From: JBCDBL01 sp039183635
Lineage (GTDB): Bacteria > Pseudomonadota > Alphaproteobacteria > Caulobacterales > Parvularculaceae
Length of the DNA: 26,091 bases
Assembly (NCBI GenBank): GCA_039183635.1
Contig: JBCDBL010000056.1
Span: 1-26,091, forward strand
Reading direction: 5' to 3'
Of the stretch, positions 7,744-14,810 are shown one piece after another. Position 1 is the stretch's first letter. The number at the start of each line of letters is the position of its first letter. Below the pieces are notes generated by a model, which had not been told where the DNA came from, searched no databases, and was given only the letters and a program-made list of their open reading frames with translations. The position numbers were made by a program, and so were the translations under genes.

Positions 7744-7760
7744 AAGCAAAAACCGTGCCT
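7744..7760 (-). promoter_or_regulatory. Sigma-54 (RpoN) promoter of the PEP-CTERM gene
   Basis: Read on the minus strand, AGGCACGGTTTTTGCTT matches the RpoN consensus TGGCACRNNNNTTGCW at all fixed positions but the first. It has the obligatory GG (7759-7758) and GC (7747-7746) exactly 10 bp apart. Transcription would start near 7734, giving a leader of about 38 nt before the ATG at 7696. PEP-CTERM genes are known to be under RpoN with the PrsK/PrsR two-component system in some bacteria, which supports the call. Confidence 0.75.
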
Positions 7761-7830
7761 GGAATTTTTACTTTCAAAATCAATGTCTTACAAAGTTAAT
7801 TTCTAGCTCCATCTTAATTTGACAATATTG

Positions 7831-7868
7831 TTTACAATTCAGTCGCACAAACGACGAAAAACTGTAAA
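7831..7868. promoter_or_regulatory. Dyad upstream of the sigma-54 promoter, possible activator site
   Basis: TTTACA (7831-7836) and TGTAAA (7863-7868) enclose GTCG (7842-7845) and CGAC (7852-7855). This nested dyad lies about 70-125 bp upstream of the -24/-12 element, where enhancer-binding proteins usually bind. The assignment is positional inference only. Confidence 0.3.
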
Positions 7869-7898
7869 AAAAACTGACTGGGTGTAAGGGAAGCTAGA

Positions 7899-8111
7899 CT
7901 TGTTGAGATTCAGAGTTGTTCCGTCATCCCGGACGTTACACGCGCCCAAAACCCATAGGTTTTGGCGTGCGCGTGTTAGCGCCGGGATCTGTCTCCACGT
8001 GTCTGAAATCTGCTGCACCAGATCCCGGATCGCTCGATTTTCTAACCAAGTCAAAGACTTGGAGAAAACCGGCGTCCGGGATGACCGGATATATTGATGA
8101 ATCTCAACAAG
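7899..8111. repeat. 213-bp nested palindromic element (cloverleaf-like)
   Basis: The outer arms match perfectly over 14 bp (7899-7912 with 8098-8111) and again over 13 bp (7923-7935 with 8073-8085). Inside are three more hairpins: 7938-7976 (acacgcgc and ccaaaacc arms, loop CATA), 7982-8028 (ccgggatctg arms) and 8038-8068 (ttttct and ccaagtc arms, loop AAA). The GTCATCCCGGACG/CGTCCGGGATGAC arms resemble dispersed REP-like repeats common in alphaproteobacterial intergenic DNA. The element ends 2 bp from the pyrG stop, so it would form the 3' end of the pyrG transcript. No protein is encoded in it. Confidence 0.8.
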
Positions 8112-8113
8112 CC

Positions 8114-9757
8114 CTAAACCAACCGGCTCTGCTCCACCGCCGCGGCTATGAAAGATGCGAAAAGCGGATGCGGTTCGAACGGACGCGACTTCAGTTCCGG
8201 ATGAAACTGTACGCCGATAAACCAGGGGTGCTCGGGAATCTCAACAATTTCAGGCAATGCGCCATCGGGGGAGACGCCGGAAAACACAACGCCCTTTTCC
8301 TTCAAAGCCTCAGCATACGCCATATTCACCTCGTACCGATGACGATGGCGTTCGCTGATCCGGGCCGTCCCATAAATCTCTCGCGCTTTGCCTTGTCCGT
8401 CGAGCACAGCCTCATAGGCGCCGAGGCGCATGGTGCCGCCAAGATCGCCGTCCGCCGTCCGCCGCTCCCGGGCCTCGCCCCGGGCCCACTCGGTCATAAG
8501 GCCGACCACCGGCCCGCGGGGGTCGGCGCCGGGATCTGAAAACTCGGTTGAACCCGCCGCCGGGAGCTCCAACAGCGAACGCGCCGCCTCGATCACCGCC
8601 ATCTGCATGCCGAAACAGATGCCGAAGTAAGGCACATTGCGCTCCCGGGCGAACCGGGCGGCCATGATCTTGCCTTCTGCCCCCCGCTCCCCGAAGCCGC
8701 CGGGCACCAAAATGGCGTGCACGTCTTCAAGAACGGAGGTCGCCTCCTCTTCTTTTTCAAACAAGCTGGCGTCCACCCACTCGATCTTGACGCTGACATT
8801 ATTGGCGATGCCGCCATGGACCAGCGCCTCGATCAGCGATTTATAGGCGTCCTTTAACACCGTGTATTTCCCGACAATGGCGATCTTCACCTCGCCATCG
8901 GGGTTAAGTATGCGTCCGGAAATCGTCTCCCAACGGCTAAGGTCCGGCGCCGGAGCGCCTGTAATGCCAAAGCACGCCATCACCTCATTGTCGAAGCCTT
9001 CGGCGTGGTAATCCAGAGGCACGTTGTAAATGCTTTTCGAATCCATCGCCTGGACCACGGCCGAAGGACGCACATTACAGAACAGGGCGATCTTCTTCTT
9101 CTCGCCCTCGGGAATAGGACGATCGCAGCGTACAAGCAAAATGTCCGGTTGTATGCCGATAGACCGCAACTCCTTCACCGAATGCTGGGTGGGTTTGGTT
9201 TTCATCTCCCCTGCAGAGGGAATGAACGGCATTAAGGTGAGGTGGACGAAAATCGCATCGCCCCGCGGCAACTCATTCCCCAACTGACGGATGGCTTCGA
9301 AGAACGGCAACCCTTCGATGTCCCCCACCGTGCCGCCGATTTCGCACAGGACGAAATCGGCCCCATCGGCGTCGGACAGAACGAACTCTTTAATGGCGTC
9401 GGTGACATGGGGGATCACCTGGACTGTGCCGCCGAGATAATCGCCCCGGCGCTCCCGCCGCAGGATCTGTTGGTAAATCCGCCCCGTGGTGACATTGTCG
9501 GCGCGAGAGGCCGACACGCCGGTGAAGCGTTCATAATGCCCCAAATCGAGATCGGTCTCCGCCCCGTCGTCTGTGACGTAGACCTCTCCGTGCTGGTAGG
9601 GGCTCATCGTGCCGGGGTCGACGTTCAAATAGGGATCGAGCTTGCGCAGGCGGACCTTATATCCGCGCGCTTGCAAAAGGGCTCCAAGAGCCGCGGACGC
9701 CAAGCCTTTTCCGAGAGAAGAGACCACGCCGCCGGTGATGAAGATGTACCGCGCCAT
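8114..9757 (-). CDS. pyrG: CTP synthase (glutamine-hydrolysing)
   Basis: Cytoplasmic enzyme that makes CTP from UTP, ATP and glutamine, the last step of de novo pyrimidine synthesis. It has 547 residues from the ATG at 9757 (MARYIFITGGVVSSLGKG), the family's usual length; the 26-residue upstream extension is not family-like. The N-terminal synthase domain shows the P-loop VVSSLGKGL, DPYLNVDPGTMSPYQHGEV and EIGGTVGDIE. The C-terminal class-I glutamine amidotransferase domain shows PGGFGERG, the nucleophile Cys in YFGICFGMQ (about residue 380), and the His-Glu pair in GVQFHPE. No Shine-Dalgarno is visible before the ATG. The 278 bp upstream (9758-10035) contain no gene, only a small CTGCGG/CCGCAG hairpin near 9871-9885. 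The stop codon touches the palindromic element. Confidence 0.98.
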   Translation of the reverse strand: MARYIFITGGVVSSLGKGLASAALGALLQARGYKVRLRKLDPYLNVDPGTMSPYQHGEVYVTDDGAETDLDLGHYERFTGVSASRADNVTTGRIYQQILRRERRGDYLGGTVQVIPHVTDAIKEFVLSDADGADFVLCEIGGTVGDIEGLPFFEAIRQLGNELPRGDAIFVHLTLMPFIPSAGEMKTKPTQHSVKELRSIGIQPDILLVRCDRPIPEGEKKKIALFCNVRPSAVVQAMDSKSIYNVPLDYHAEGFDNEVMACFGITGAPAPDLSRWETISGRILNPDGEVKIAIVGKYTVLKDAYKSLIEALVHGGIANNVSVKIEWVDASLFEKEEEATSVLEDVHAILVPGGFGERGAEGKIMAARFARERNVPYFGICFGMQMAVIEAARSLLELPAAGSTEFSDPGADPRGPVVGLMTEWARGEARERRTADGDLGGTMRLGAYEAVLDGQGKAREIYGTARISERHRHRYEVNMAYAEALKEKGVVFSGVSPDGALPEIVEIPEHPWFIGVQFHPELKSRPFEPHPLFASFIAAAVEQSRLV

Positions 9758-10035
9758 GGGGGTTCTGAATACGCCAGATTCGAGGAGGTGGGAAGGGCTG
9801 ATGTGCGGAAAATGAACCGACCGGCTTAACCGCAATTTCCCGTGGTAAAGCGCGCCTCCGCCTCCACGGCCTGCGGGGACCGCAGCCTTTCAATCGGTCT
9901 TGCCGTTGCAAGCTCTTAAAAGCGCGCCCTCGACCGCTTCGCCGCCGCGTCCTCCGTGAAGAGGGAAGAAAGCAATCTGTCCACTGTATTTTTAAATTGG
10001 AAACTTAATCGATGACCACAGCATGAAACGCCAAA

Positions 10036-10794
10036 TTACCGATGCCGCTCCTCGCGCAACAGCTCCGCGGATAAGTCAAGGTCGAACAAATGCTCCAGGC
10101 TGGTGCGCGGCATGCCTGCCTTGGTGTAGTCGTAAGGCGTCACGTTCACCGACTTCACGATGGCGCGTTCAATCTGCAGCCCCGCGCCGCTCTCCCGCGG
10201 CGTGATGTCAAAATCGAGAATGTTGACGCAGCCAAGATCCTGCTCGAATGCGCCCACGGCCTGCAGCCCGCCCCTGGTCGCCCAGCCGAGCAGCAACCGG
10301 TTTACGCCCTCATGGGCGACGACGAGCCCGGTTTTCCAATCGCCTGTAGTGAGAAGGCGTTCCATCGCTTCGGACACACGGTCGTAGGCATCGCAGAACA
10401 ACTCTCCGTCCGGCAGGAACGTCGCGCCCTCTTGCGCTGCGGCGATGAACGTATAAGCGAGCCGGGCGGCCAGCTCCTCACGCCGATCGGTGAAAAAGCG
10501 ACCGCTGCGCAGCTCGACAAGACCGTCTTCGGTTTGAAGAGACGGCGCGTTTTCCTGTGCGGCGAGGACCAGTTCCGCGGTCTCCACGGTGCGCGGCAGG
10601 CCTGAACAGACCGCAATATCAAAAGCGACGCCGGCAAGGGCCCCGCCCGCCGCTGCCGCCTGGGCGCGCCCGTCTTCGGTGAGCCGCACCTGTGAAGGGT
10701 CGCCGCTTTCGATCACCTCCGGTGCGAAGTAATCCACATGGCCATGGCGCATCAGGTAAATCCGGCGGCGGCCGGCGGCGGGGGCGTCTGTCAT
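10036..10794 (-). CDS. Histidine phosphatase family protein (phosphoglycerate mutase-like)
   Basis: Encodes 252 residues from the ATG at 10794 (MTDAPAAGRRR); an alternative ATG at 10839 adds 15 residues. The catalytic RHG is in IYLMRHGHVDY (RHG at residues 16-18). Further family landmarks are SGLPRTVETAEL (the second phosphate-binding Arg), the acid region VELRSGRFF, and the second catalytic His in VVAHEGVNRLLLG. The family contains phosphoglycerate mutases and diverse phosphatases; the substrate cannot be told from sequence. The C-terminal part (VNVTPYDYTKAGMPRTSLEHLF) is typical of proteobacterial uncharacterised members. It is monocistronic and divergent from the M15 peptidase. No strong ribosome site is seen. 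Confidence 0.88.
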   Translation of the reverse strand: MTDAPAAGRRRIYLMRHGHVDYFAPEVIESGDPSQVRLTEDGRAQAAAAGGALAGVAFDIAVCSGLPRTVETAELVLAAQENAPSLQTEDGLVELRSGRFFTDRREELAARLAYTFIAAAQEGATFLPDGELFCDAYDRVSEAMERLLTTGDWKTGLVVAHEGVNRLLLGWATRGGLQAVGAFEQDLGCVNILDFDITPRESGAGLQIERAIVKSVNVTPYDYTKAGMPRTSLEHLFDLDLSAELLREERHR

Positions 10795-10979
10795 GGGTGT
10801 TTTCCAATCTTTTTGTCGAAACGCGGGCTTATAAAGCATCCGGGCCGCTAAATCAGATTTTTTCGCCTTGTCACGTCGCCATAACCGGGCGTTAATGCTA
10901 AGTATGAAGTTCGCGCTTGGGGGCGCGCCTTTAGGCGGGAAGGTTCGGCCTGCTGGGGAAACAAGGCGTATAGTTTGGC

Positions 10980-12725
10980 ATGAAGTTTAGGGTTCCGAAT
11001 ATCAACGCGCCGGCGCCGCAGAGCCTTGCCATCGTCTTCGCAGCACTGGCGTCGATCTACCTTATTGTGAGCATGGTGATCTTGAACGTCCATGGCGGCG
11101 CGGCCGAGACACGTTTCTATGCGCTTGTGGACAAGGGACAGCCATGGCGCGCCTACGGTCACGGCGTGCGGGCCGTAGCGCTCTTAAAGGACGGCGACAT
11201 CTCCGCCCTCGATCTTGCGCACCTGCGCCGGGATGTGGGAGACGCGATGTCCGCCGCCGGCAAATACAAACGCGCCATCAAGTACTATGAAGCCGCACGC
11301 CCCGTCTTCGCCGATGAGATGACCATCGACGCTTTCGCCCGGGCGCGGCTCGATGACGCCCTCGCCGTGGCGCATTTGCGGGCCGGCGACGCCATGATGG
11401 GCGTCAACATCTATGCTGAATTTTTGAAAGCCGCAGGGGACTACGGCGCGGCGGGGGAGACGAACGAAGGTTTGATCGACCCTTTACATGAATGGCGGGC
11501 CATGCGCGTGCGCGCCGCCGCGCCTTTGTTTGAAAAGGCTTTCAAAAAGAAACGCACGGAAAAAGCGATGCGCGGCCTTGTCAAAGCTGAAGGTGCGGAC
11601 GTCATGCCGGCGAAGGCGTTCGCCGAGGATCTTACGGCGCTTGGCGTTTATTATGCGCAAGACGACCACGGACGACACGCCGGGGCGGCGCTTTTGAAAT
11701 GGGCCTACGACATCCGCAAACCGCTGAACGGCGAAGAGCACCCCGATACGCTGCAGACCATGTTGGCGCTCAGCAAAACCCTTATTGAACTCCGCGAACT
11801 ACAGGATGCGGAGCAATTAATTCTAAAGGTCTTTCACGCCCAGGAAAAACGCTACGGCGCGAACAATCCGGACCTCAGCCTTTACTTAAAGCTGCTCGCC
11901 TCCGTTTATGAACAGCAGAAGCGGCTTACCGAAGCCCAGGCGCTTTATGAACACATCGCCCGTCTGTTCCGGGACGCCTTCGGGGAGCGCCGGTTTGAAG
12001 GGAACCAATCCCTCGACCGCCGCGTCGCCATAAATCGGCCTGTGTCGCCTGTTTACCCATTAAGCAAGACATTTCGCCCGACAGACCTCGTTCCCGCCGC
12101 CAAATACGGCATCCCGGTCGCAAAGGACCCCAACGCCGAGGAGATGACAATCCGCCTCGCCTCCGAAGTCGGCGCAGAGGGCATGCCGGCTCAACTCGCC
12201 GCACTGGTCGAGATCTGCACCGAAGAAAGCGGGCAGCTGCTGGAACTGCGCTCCGGGTTCAGGTCGTTTGAGACGCAAGCCGCGCTCTACAGCGTCAATA
12301 TCGGCACAGGCCGGGTCACGCCGGCCGGGCAATCGGAGCATCAAACCGGCCTTGCCGTGGATATCGACGTCGACGGGCGGCATATGCGTCTGTCCGACCG
12401 GGCGTTCCAGTGTTTTGAGCGCATCGCCTTCAAATACGGCTTTATCCTGTCGTATCCGCAAGGCAACACCTATCTTCCAGGCTCCGCCCATGAACCATGG
12501 CACTGGCGCTATGTCGGCGCGGACACTGCGCGGCTATATCGGGAGTTCGGGCCGCTCAACAAACCGTTGGAGTTTCTGGCCGCCCTGCCCTGTTACGAAC
12601 AGATGGCGGTGAACGGTCTTTCGCCCCGCGTGGAGGGCAAGGATATCTGTCTCTCACAACCCGAACAGCTCGCCTATGCGCCTGACGCCGGCGGCGGATA
12701 CGCAGGCGGTTTCGCGGCACACTGA
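10980..12725 (+). CDS. TPR-containing M15 family (VanY-like) D-Ala-D-Ala carboxypeptidase
   Basis: Encodes 581 residues. One N-terminal membrane segment (about residues 15-38, SLAIVFAALASIYLIVSMVI) anchors it, with the rest expected in the periplasm. Residues about 80-330 carry tetratricopeptide-like helical repeats (KYKRAIKYYEAARP; the NGEEHPDTLQTMLALSKTL kind; NPDLSLYLKLLASVYEQQ). Residues about 410-530 are a VanY/M15 zinc D,D-carboxypeptidase domain: LRSGFRSFETQ, zinc ligands in SEHQTGLAVDID (His454, Asp461) and the final EPWHWRYVG (His508). The zinc triad is intact, so peptidoglycan D,D-carboxypeptidase activity is expected. The TPR region may dock other envelope proteins, which is unusual for this family. 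The next gene follows after about 90-105 nt on the same strand. Confidence 0.88.
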   Translation: MKFRVPNINAPAPQSLAIVFAALASIYLIVSMVILNVHGGAAETRFYALVDKGQPWRAYGHGVRAVALLKDGDISALDLAHLRRDVGDAMSAAGKYKRAIKYYEAARPVFADEMTIDAFARARLDDALAVAHLRAGDAMMGVNIYAEFLKAAGDYGAAGETNEGLIDPLHEWRAMRVRAAAPLFEKAFKKKRTEKAMRGLVKAEGADVMPAKAFAEDLTALGVYYAQDDHGRHAGAALLKWAYDIRKPLNGEEHPDTLQTMLALSKTLIELRELQDAEQLILKVFHAQEKRYGANNPDLSLYLKLLASVYEQQKRLTEAQALYEHIARLFRDAFGERRFEGNQSLDRRVAINRPVSPVYPLSKTFRPTDLVPAAKYGIPVAKDPNAEEMTIRLASEVGAEGMPAQLAALVEICTEESGQLLELRSGFRSFETQAALYSVNIGTGRVTPAGQSEHQTGLAVDIDVDGRHMRLSDRAFQCFERIAFKYGFILSYPQGNTYLPGSAHEPWHWRYVGADTARLYREFGPLNKPLEFLAALPCYEQMAVNGLSPRVEGKDICLSQPEQLAYAPDAGGGYAGGFAAH

Positions 12726-12831
12726 GCGGCGGCCCGCTTTTTGAATACAGGAGGGGGGAGCGTCTCCGACGGAACAATGGGGTTTTCGCCGGAACGCGCA
12801 AAAAGCAACAAATGTGGGCCAAAGCTTCCCT

Positions 12832-14187
12832 ATGACAACGTCTGAAGACATGAACCGCGCCCGTGCGCGGGTTATTTGCCTTACCGATGGTGAAACACCG
12901 GCTGTTGAGGCGCTGCGCACCCGTCTTCTGGACGACCGCTACGCCGCCACCTTTCAATCGATCCAAAATGACATCGCCGCGGCGACGAACGAAGCCGACG
13001 CGCTTTTGATCGACGCCAGGGATCCCGGCATGTTCTCCTACGCCGCAAAGCAAGCCAAACGCTGGTCGGAAACAGGCGATTCGGATCGGCCTGTGGCGAT
13101 CCTCGTCGATCCGCTGGAGGAGGAAACATCGCTCAAGGCGTTTTTGCCCCACGCAGAGCTTGTGTTCGCACCGCGCGGCGCCTCGGCGGCGGGCGCGGCG
13201 CGGGTTCGAGAACTTTTGCGCCTTCGCAATATGGCCGAGGAGACGGCGGCGCGGCTGCACTCCTTCGCCTCCGCCGGCGTGGTGGAGCTGCCGTCCCCGA
13301 GCTTTAGCGAAAAAACCGTCAACGCCCTCGCCGTCGGCGCCCCAAGTCGGCATTTTCTCGCCGCAGAAAAAGCCCTGGCCGCAAAAGGGTTCACCTTCGT
13401 GGCTGCGCTGACCTCCGCCACGGCGTTCGATTATCTGGAACACGGCCCCTTCGACGTCGTCATCGCCTTCGCCGACACAGACCCGGAGGAGATCGCGGCC
13501 ATCGCGGCGGCCATGCGACGCAACGCACGGCTTCACAACACCCCGGTCATCGCCGCCGTCGATCCCAAAAGCACGTCTGCGGAGGACCTGTTCTCCAGGG
13601 GCGTGAGCGAAATCGTGGCGCCGGCCCGCCTGCCCCACGTTCTCGCCGAACGTGTCGACGCCTACGCCAGGACCCACCGTTTGTCCGACGCCCTGCGCGG
13701 CTTCCTCAGCGCCCCGCCGCCAGCGGAAGTGCGCGAAGCCAGCGGTCTTTTCACATCCAGATTTTTCGGACGCCACTTCCCCACTGTGGCGGAGCGCGCC
13801 GAAGCAAACGGCCGCCCACTGAGCGTCGCGTGTTTCAGGCTGCTGGAGCACGCCGAGATCGCCGCCGCACACGGTCCCGCCGCGGCGGAGCGCGTTGTGC
13901 GTCAAACGGCGGACCTTATGCGTTTGCTGATCCGTGTTGAAGATACGGCTGTGCGCCTGGCCGAGGACACAATCCTTATCGTTTTCCCGTCAACCTTGAG
14001 AGAAGACGCAGACGTTGCTGCGCGCCGCATCGCCGGCGTCGTCGGCCACTCACGGTTCATCGCCCGGGATGACGACGGCGGCGTCGCCATGCATGTGCGC
14101 CACGGCGTCGTGGAGCATGTTCCCGGCGCTGCGGCCGAGGAAACACTGGCGCAGGCTCTGGCGGCGATGGCGCGACGGCTCATGTAG
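12832..14187 (+). CDS. PleD-like protein with degenerate REC-REC-GGDEF domains
   Basis: About 451 residues from the ATG at 12832 (MTTSEDMNRAR); an in-frame GTG at 12814 would add six. Neither has a clear ribosome site. Three regions are seen, numbered from the GTG. Residues about 20-140 resemble a receiver domain (VICLTDGET; ADALLIDARDPG). Residues about 180-300 resemble a second receiver in which the phospho-acceptor position reads FDVVIAFAD. Residues about 320-455 have the GGDEF layout, but the signature is RLAEDTILIVFP (about 381-392) instead of RxGG(D/E)EF. The order matches PleD, but diguanylate cyclase activity should be absent. Its role is unknown; a c-di-GMP-insensitive scaffold or partner is inference. 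It contains no membrane segment. Confidence 0.72.
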   Translation: MTTSEDMNRARARVICLTDGETPAVEALRTRLLDDRYAATFQSIQNDIAAATNEADALLIDARDPGMFSYAAKQAKRWSETGDSDRPVAILVDPLEEETSLKAFLPHAELVFAPRGASAAGAARVRELLRLRNMAEETAARLHSFASAGVVELPSPSFSEKTVNALAVGAPSRHFLAAEKALAAKGFTFVAALTSATAFDYLEHGPFDVVIAFADTDPEEIAAIAAAMRRNARLHNTPVIAAVDPKSTSAEDLFSRGVSEIVAPARLPHVLAERVDAYARTHRLSDALRGFLSAPPPAEVREASGLFTSRFFGRHFPTVAERAEANGRPLSVACFRLLEHAEIAAAHGPAAAERVVRQTADLMRLLIRVEDTAVRLAEDTILIVFPSTLREDADVAARRIAGVVGHSRFIARDDDGGVAMHVRHGVVEHVPGAAAEETLAQALAAMARRLM

Positions 14188-14232
14188 GCCAGCAGCGCCC
14201 GATGTCTTTGCGACACTTATAAAAGGATCGCC

Positions 14233-14649
14233 ATGACCCAACAGATTGTGATCGGCTTCGGCATCATACTGGCGAGTGTTCTCATACACGCGCTTTTTAT
14301 TTCAATTGCGGTGACGGCGTCCCGCGGCGTGGCGGCGTACAAAGGGTTCGGCTTTGTCAAAGAAGTGATCGTCGTCGTCCTGGCTGTTTTATGGATGATG
14401 CTCGCCCACGGCAGTTCGGTTTTTATGTGGACGGAAGTTTTACAACGCACCGGCGCTATAGCCGGATTTGAGGACGCCCTGTATTTCACAATGGTGTGTT
14501 ATACGACCCTCGGCCTTGGAGGGCTGGAAACAACCCTGCAATGGCGTCTGTTGCCCGGCATGATCGCAGCCAATGGATTTATCATGTTCGGCTTCACTTC
14601 CGCTTTCGCGTTTGACATGGTCTCACGCTTGCGGGACGGACGCACCTGA
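14233..14649 (+). CDS. Small ion channel family protein with atypical filter
   Basis: Encodes 138 residues, starting at an ATG with AAGGA about 6 nt upstream. Hydrophobic segments lie at about 7-28, 43-65 and 108-130. Before the last is a pore-loop with FEDALYFTMVCYTTLGLGG (81-97), the place where potassium channels have T-(V/L)-G-(Y/F)-G-D. Here the filter reads TTLGLGG, so Tyr/Phe is Leu and the trailing Asp is Gly. It is likely an inner-membrane member of the ion-channel (PF07885) superfamily; ion selectivity cannot be assumed. It is 45 nt downstream of the PleD-like gene on the same strand, so possibly co-transcribed. It is followed by two tandem hairpins that could terminate it. Confidence 0.78.
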   Translation: MTQQIVIGFGIILASVLIHALFISIAVTASRGVAAYKGFGFVKEVIVVVLAVLWMMLAHGSSVFMWTEVLQRTGAIAGFEDALYFTMVCYTTLGLGGLETTLQWRLLPGMIAANGFIMFGFTSAFAFDMVSRLRDGRT

Positions 14650-14701
14650 CCGCGTCGTCGTCGCAATCGAGGTCAAAACAACGCTTTAAGTCTCTATCTT
14701 T

Positions 14702-14810
14702 ACGCGTTTCCGGACGGCCAACCGCACACACTTGGCCTGGAAACGCTTTACTTTTTGGTTTCACGCGTTTCCGGACGGCCAACCGCACACACTTGGCCTG
14801 GAAACGCTTT
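14702..14810. repeat. Two identical 48-bp hairpin repeats, likely terminators
   Basis: Copies at 14702-14749 and 14763-14810 are identical and separated by 13 bp (period 61). Each folds as a stem (gcgtttcc with ggaaacgc, then ggccaa with ttggcc) with a 10-nt loop, followed on the plus strand by CTTTACTTTTTGG or CTTTTAAAG. They probably terminate the channel transcript. The second copy reaches the first base of the stop codon of the converging transporter gene. A short match (aacgcttta near 14680) may be the remnant of a third copy. Confidence 0.82.

Noticed and set aside
12556..13905. 449-residue minus-strand frame opposite the M15 end and the PleD-like gene
   Set aside because: It spans two real genes and their gap in antisense, with Arg/Gly-rich low-complexity sequence and no domain.
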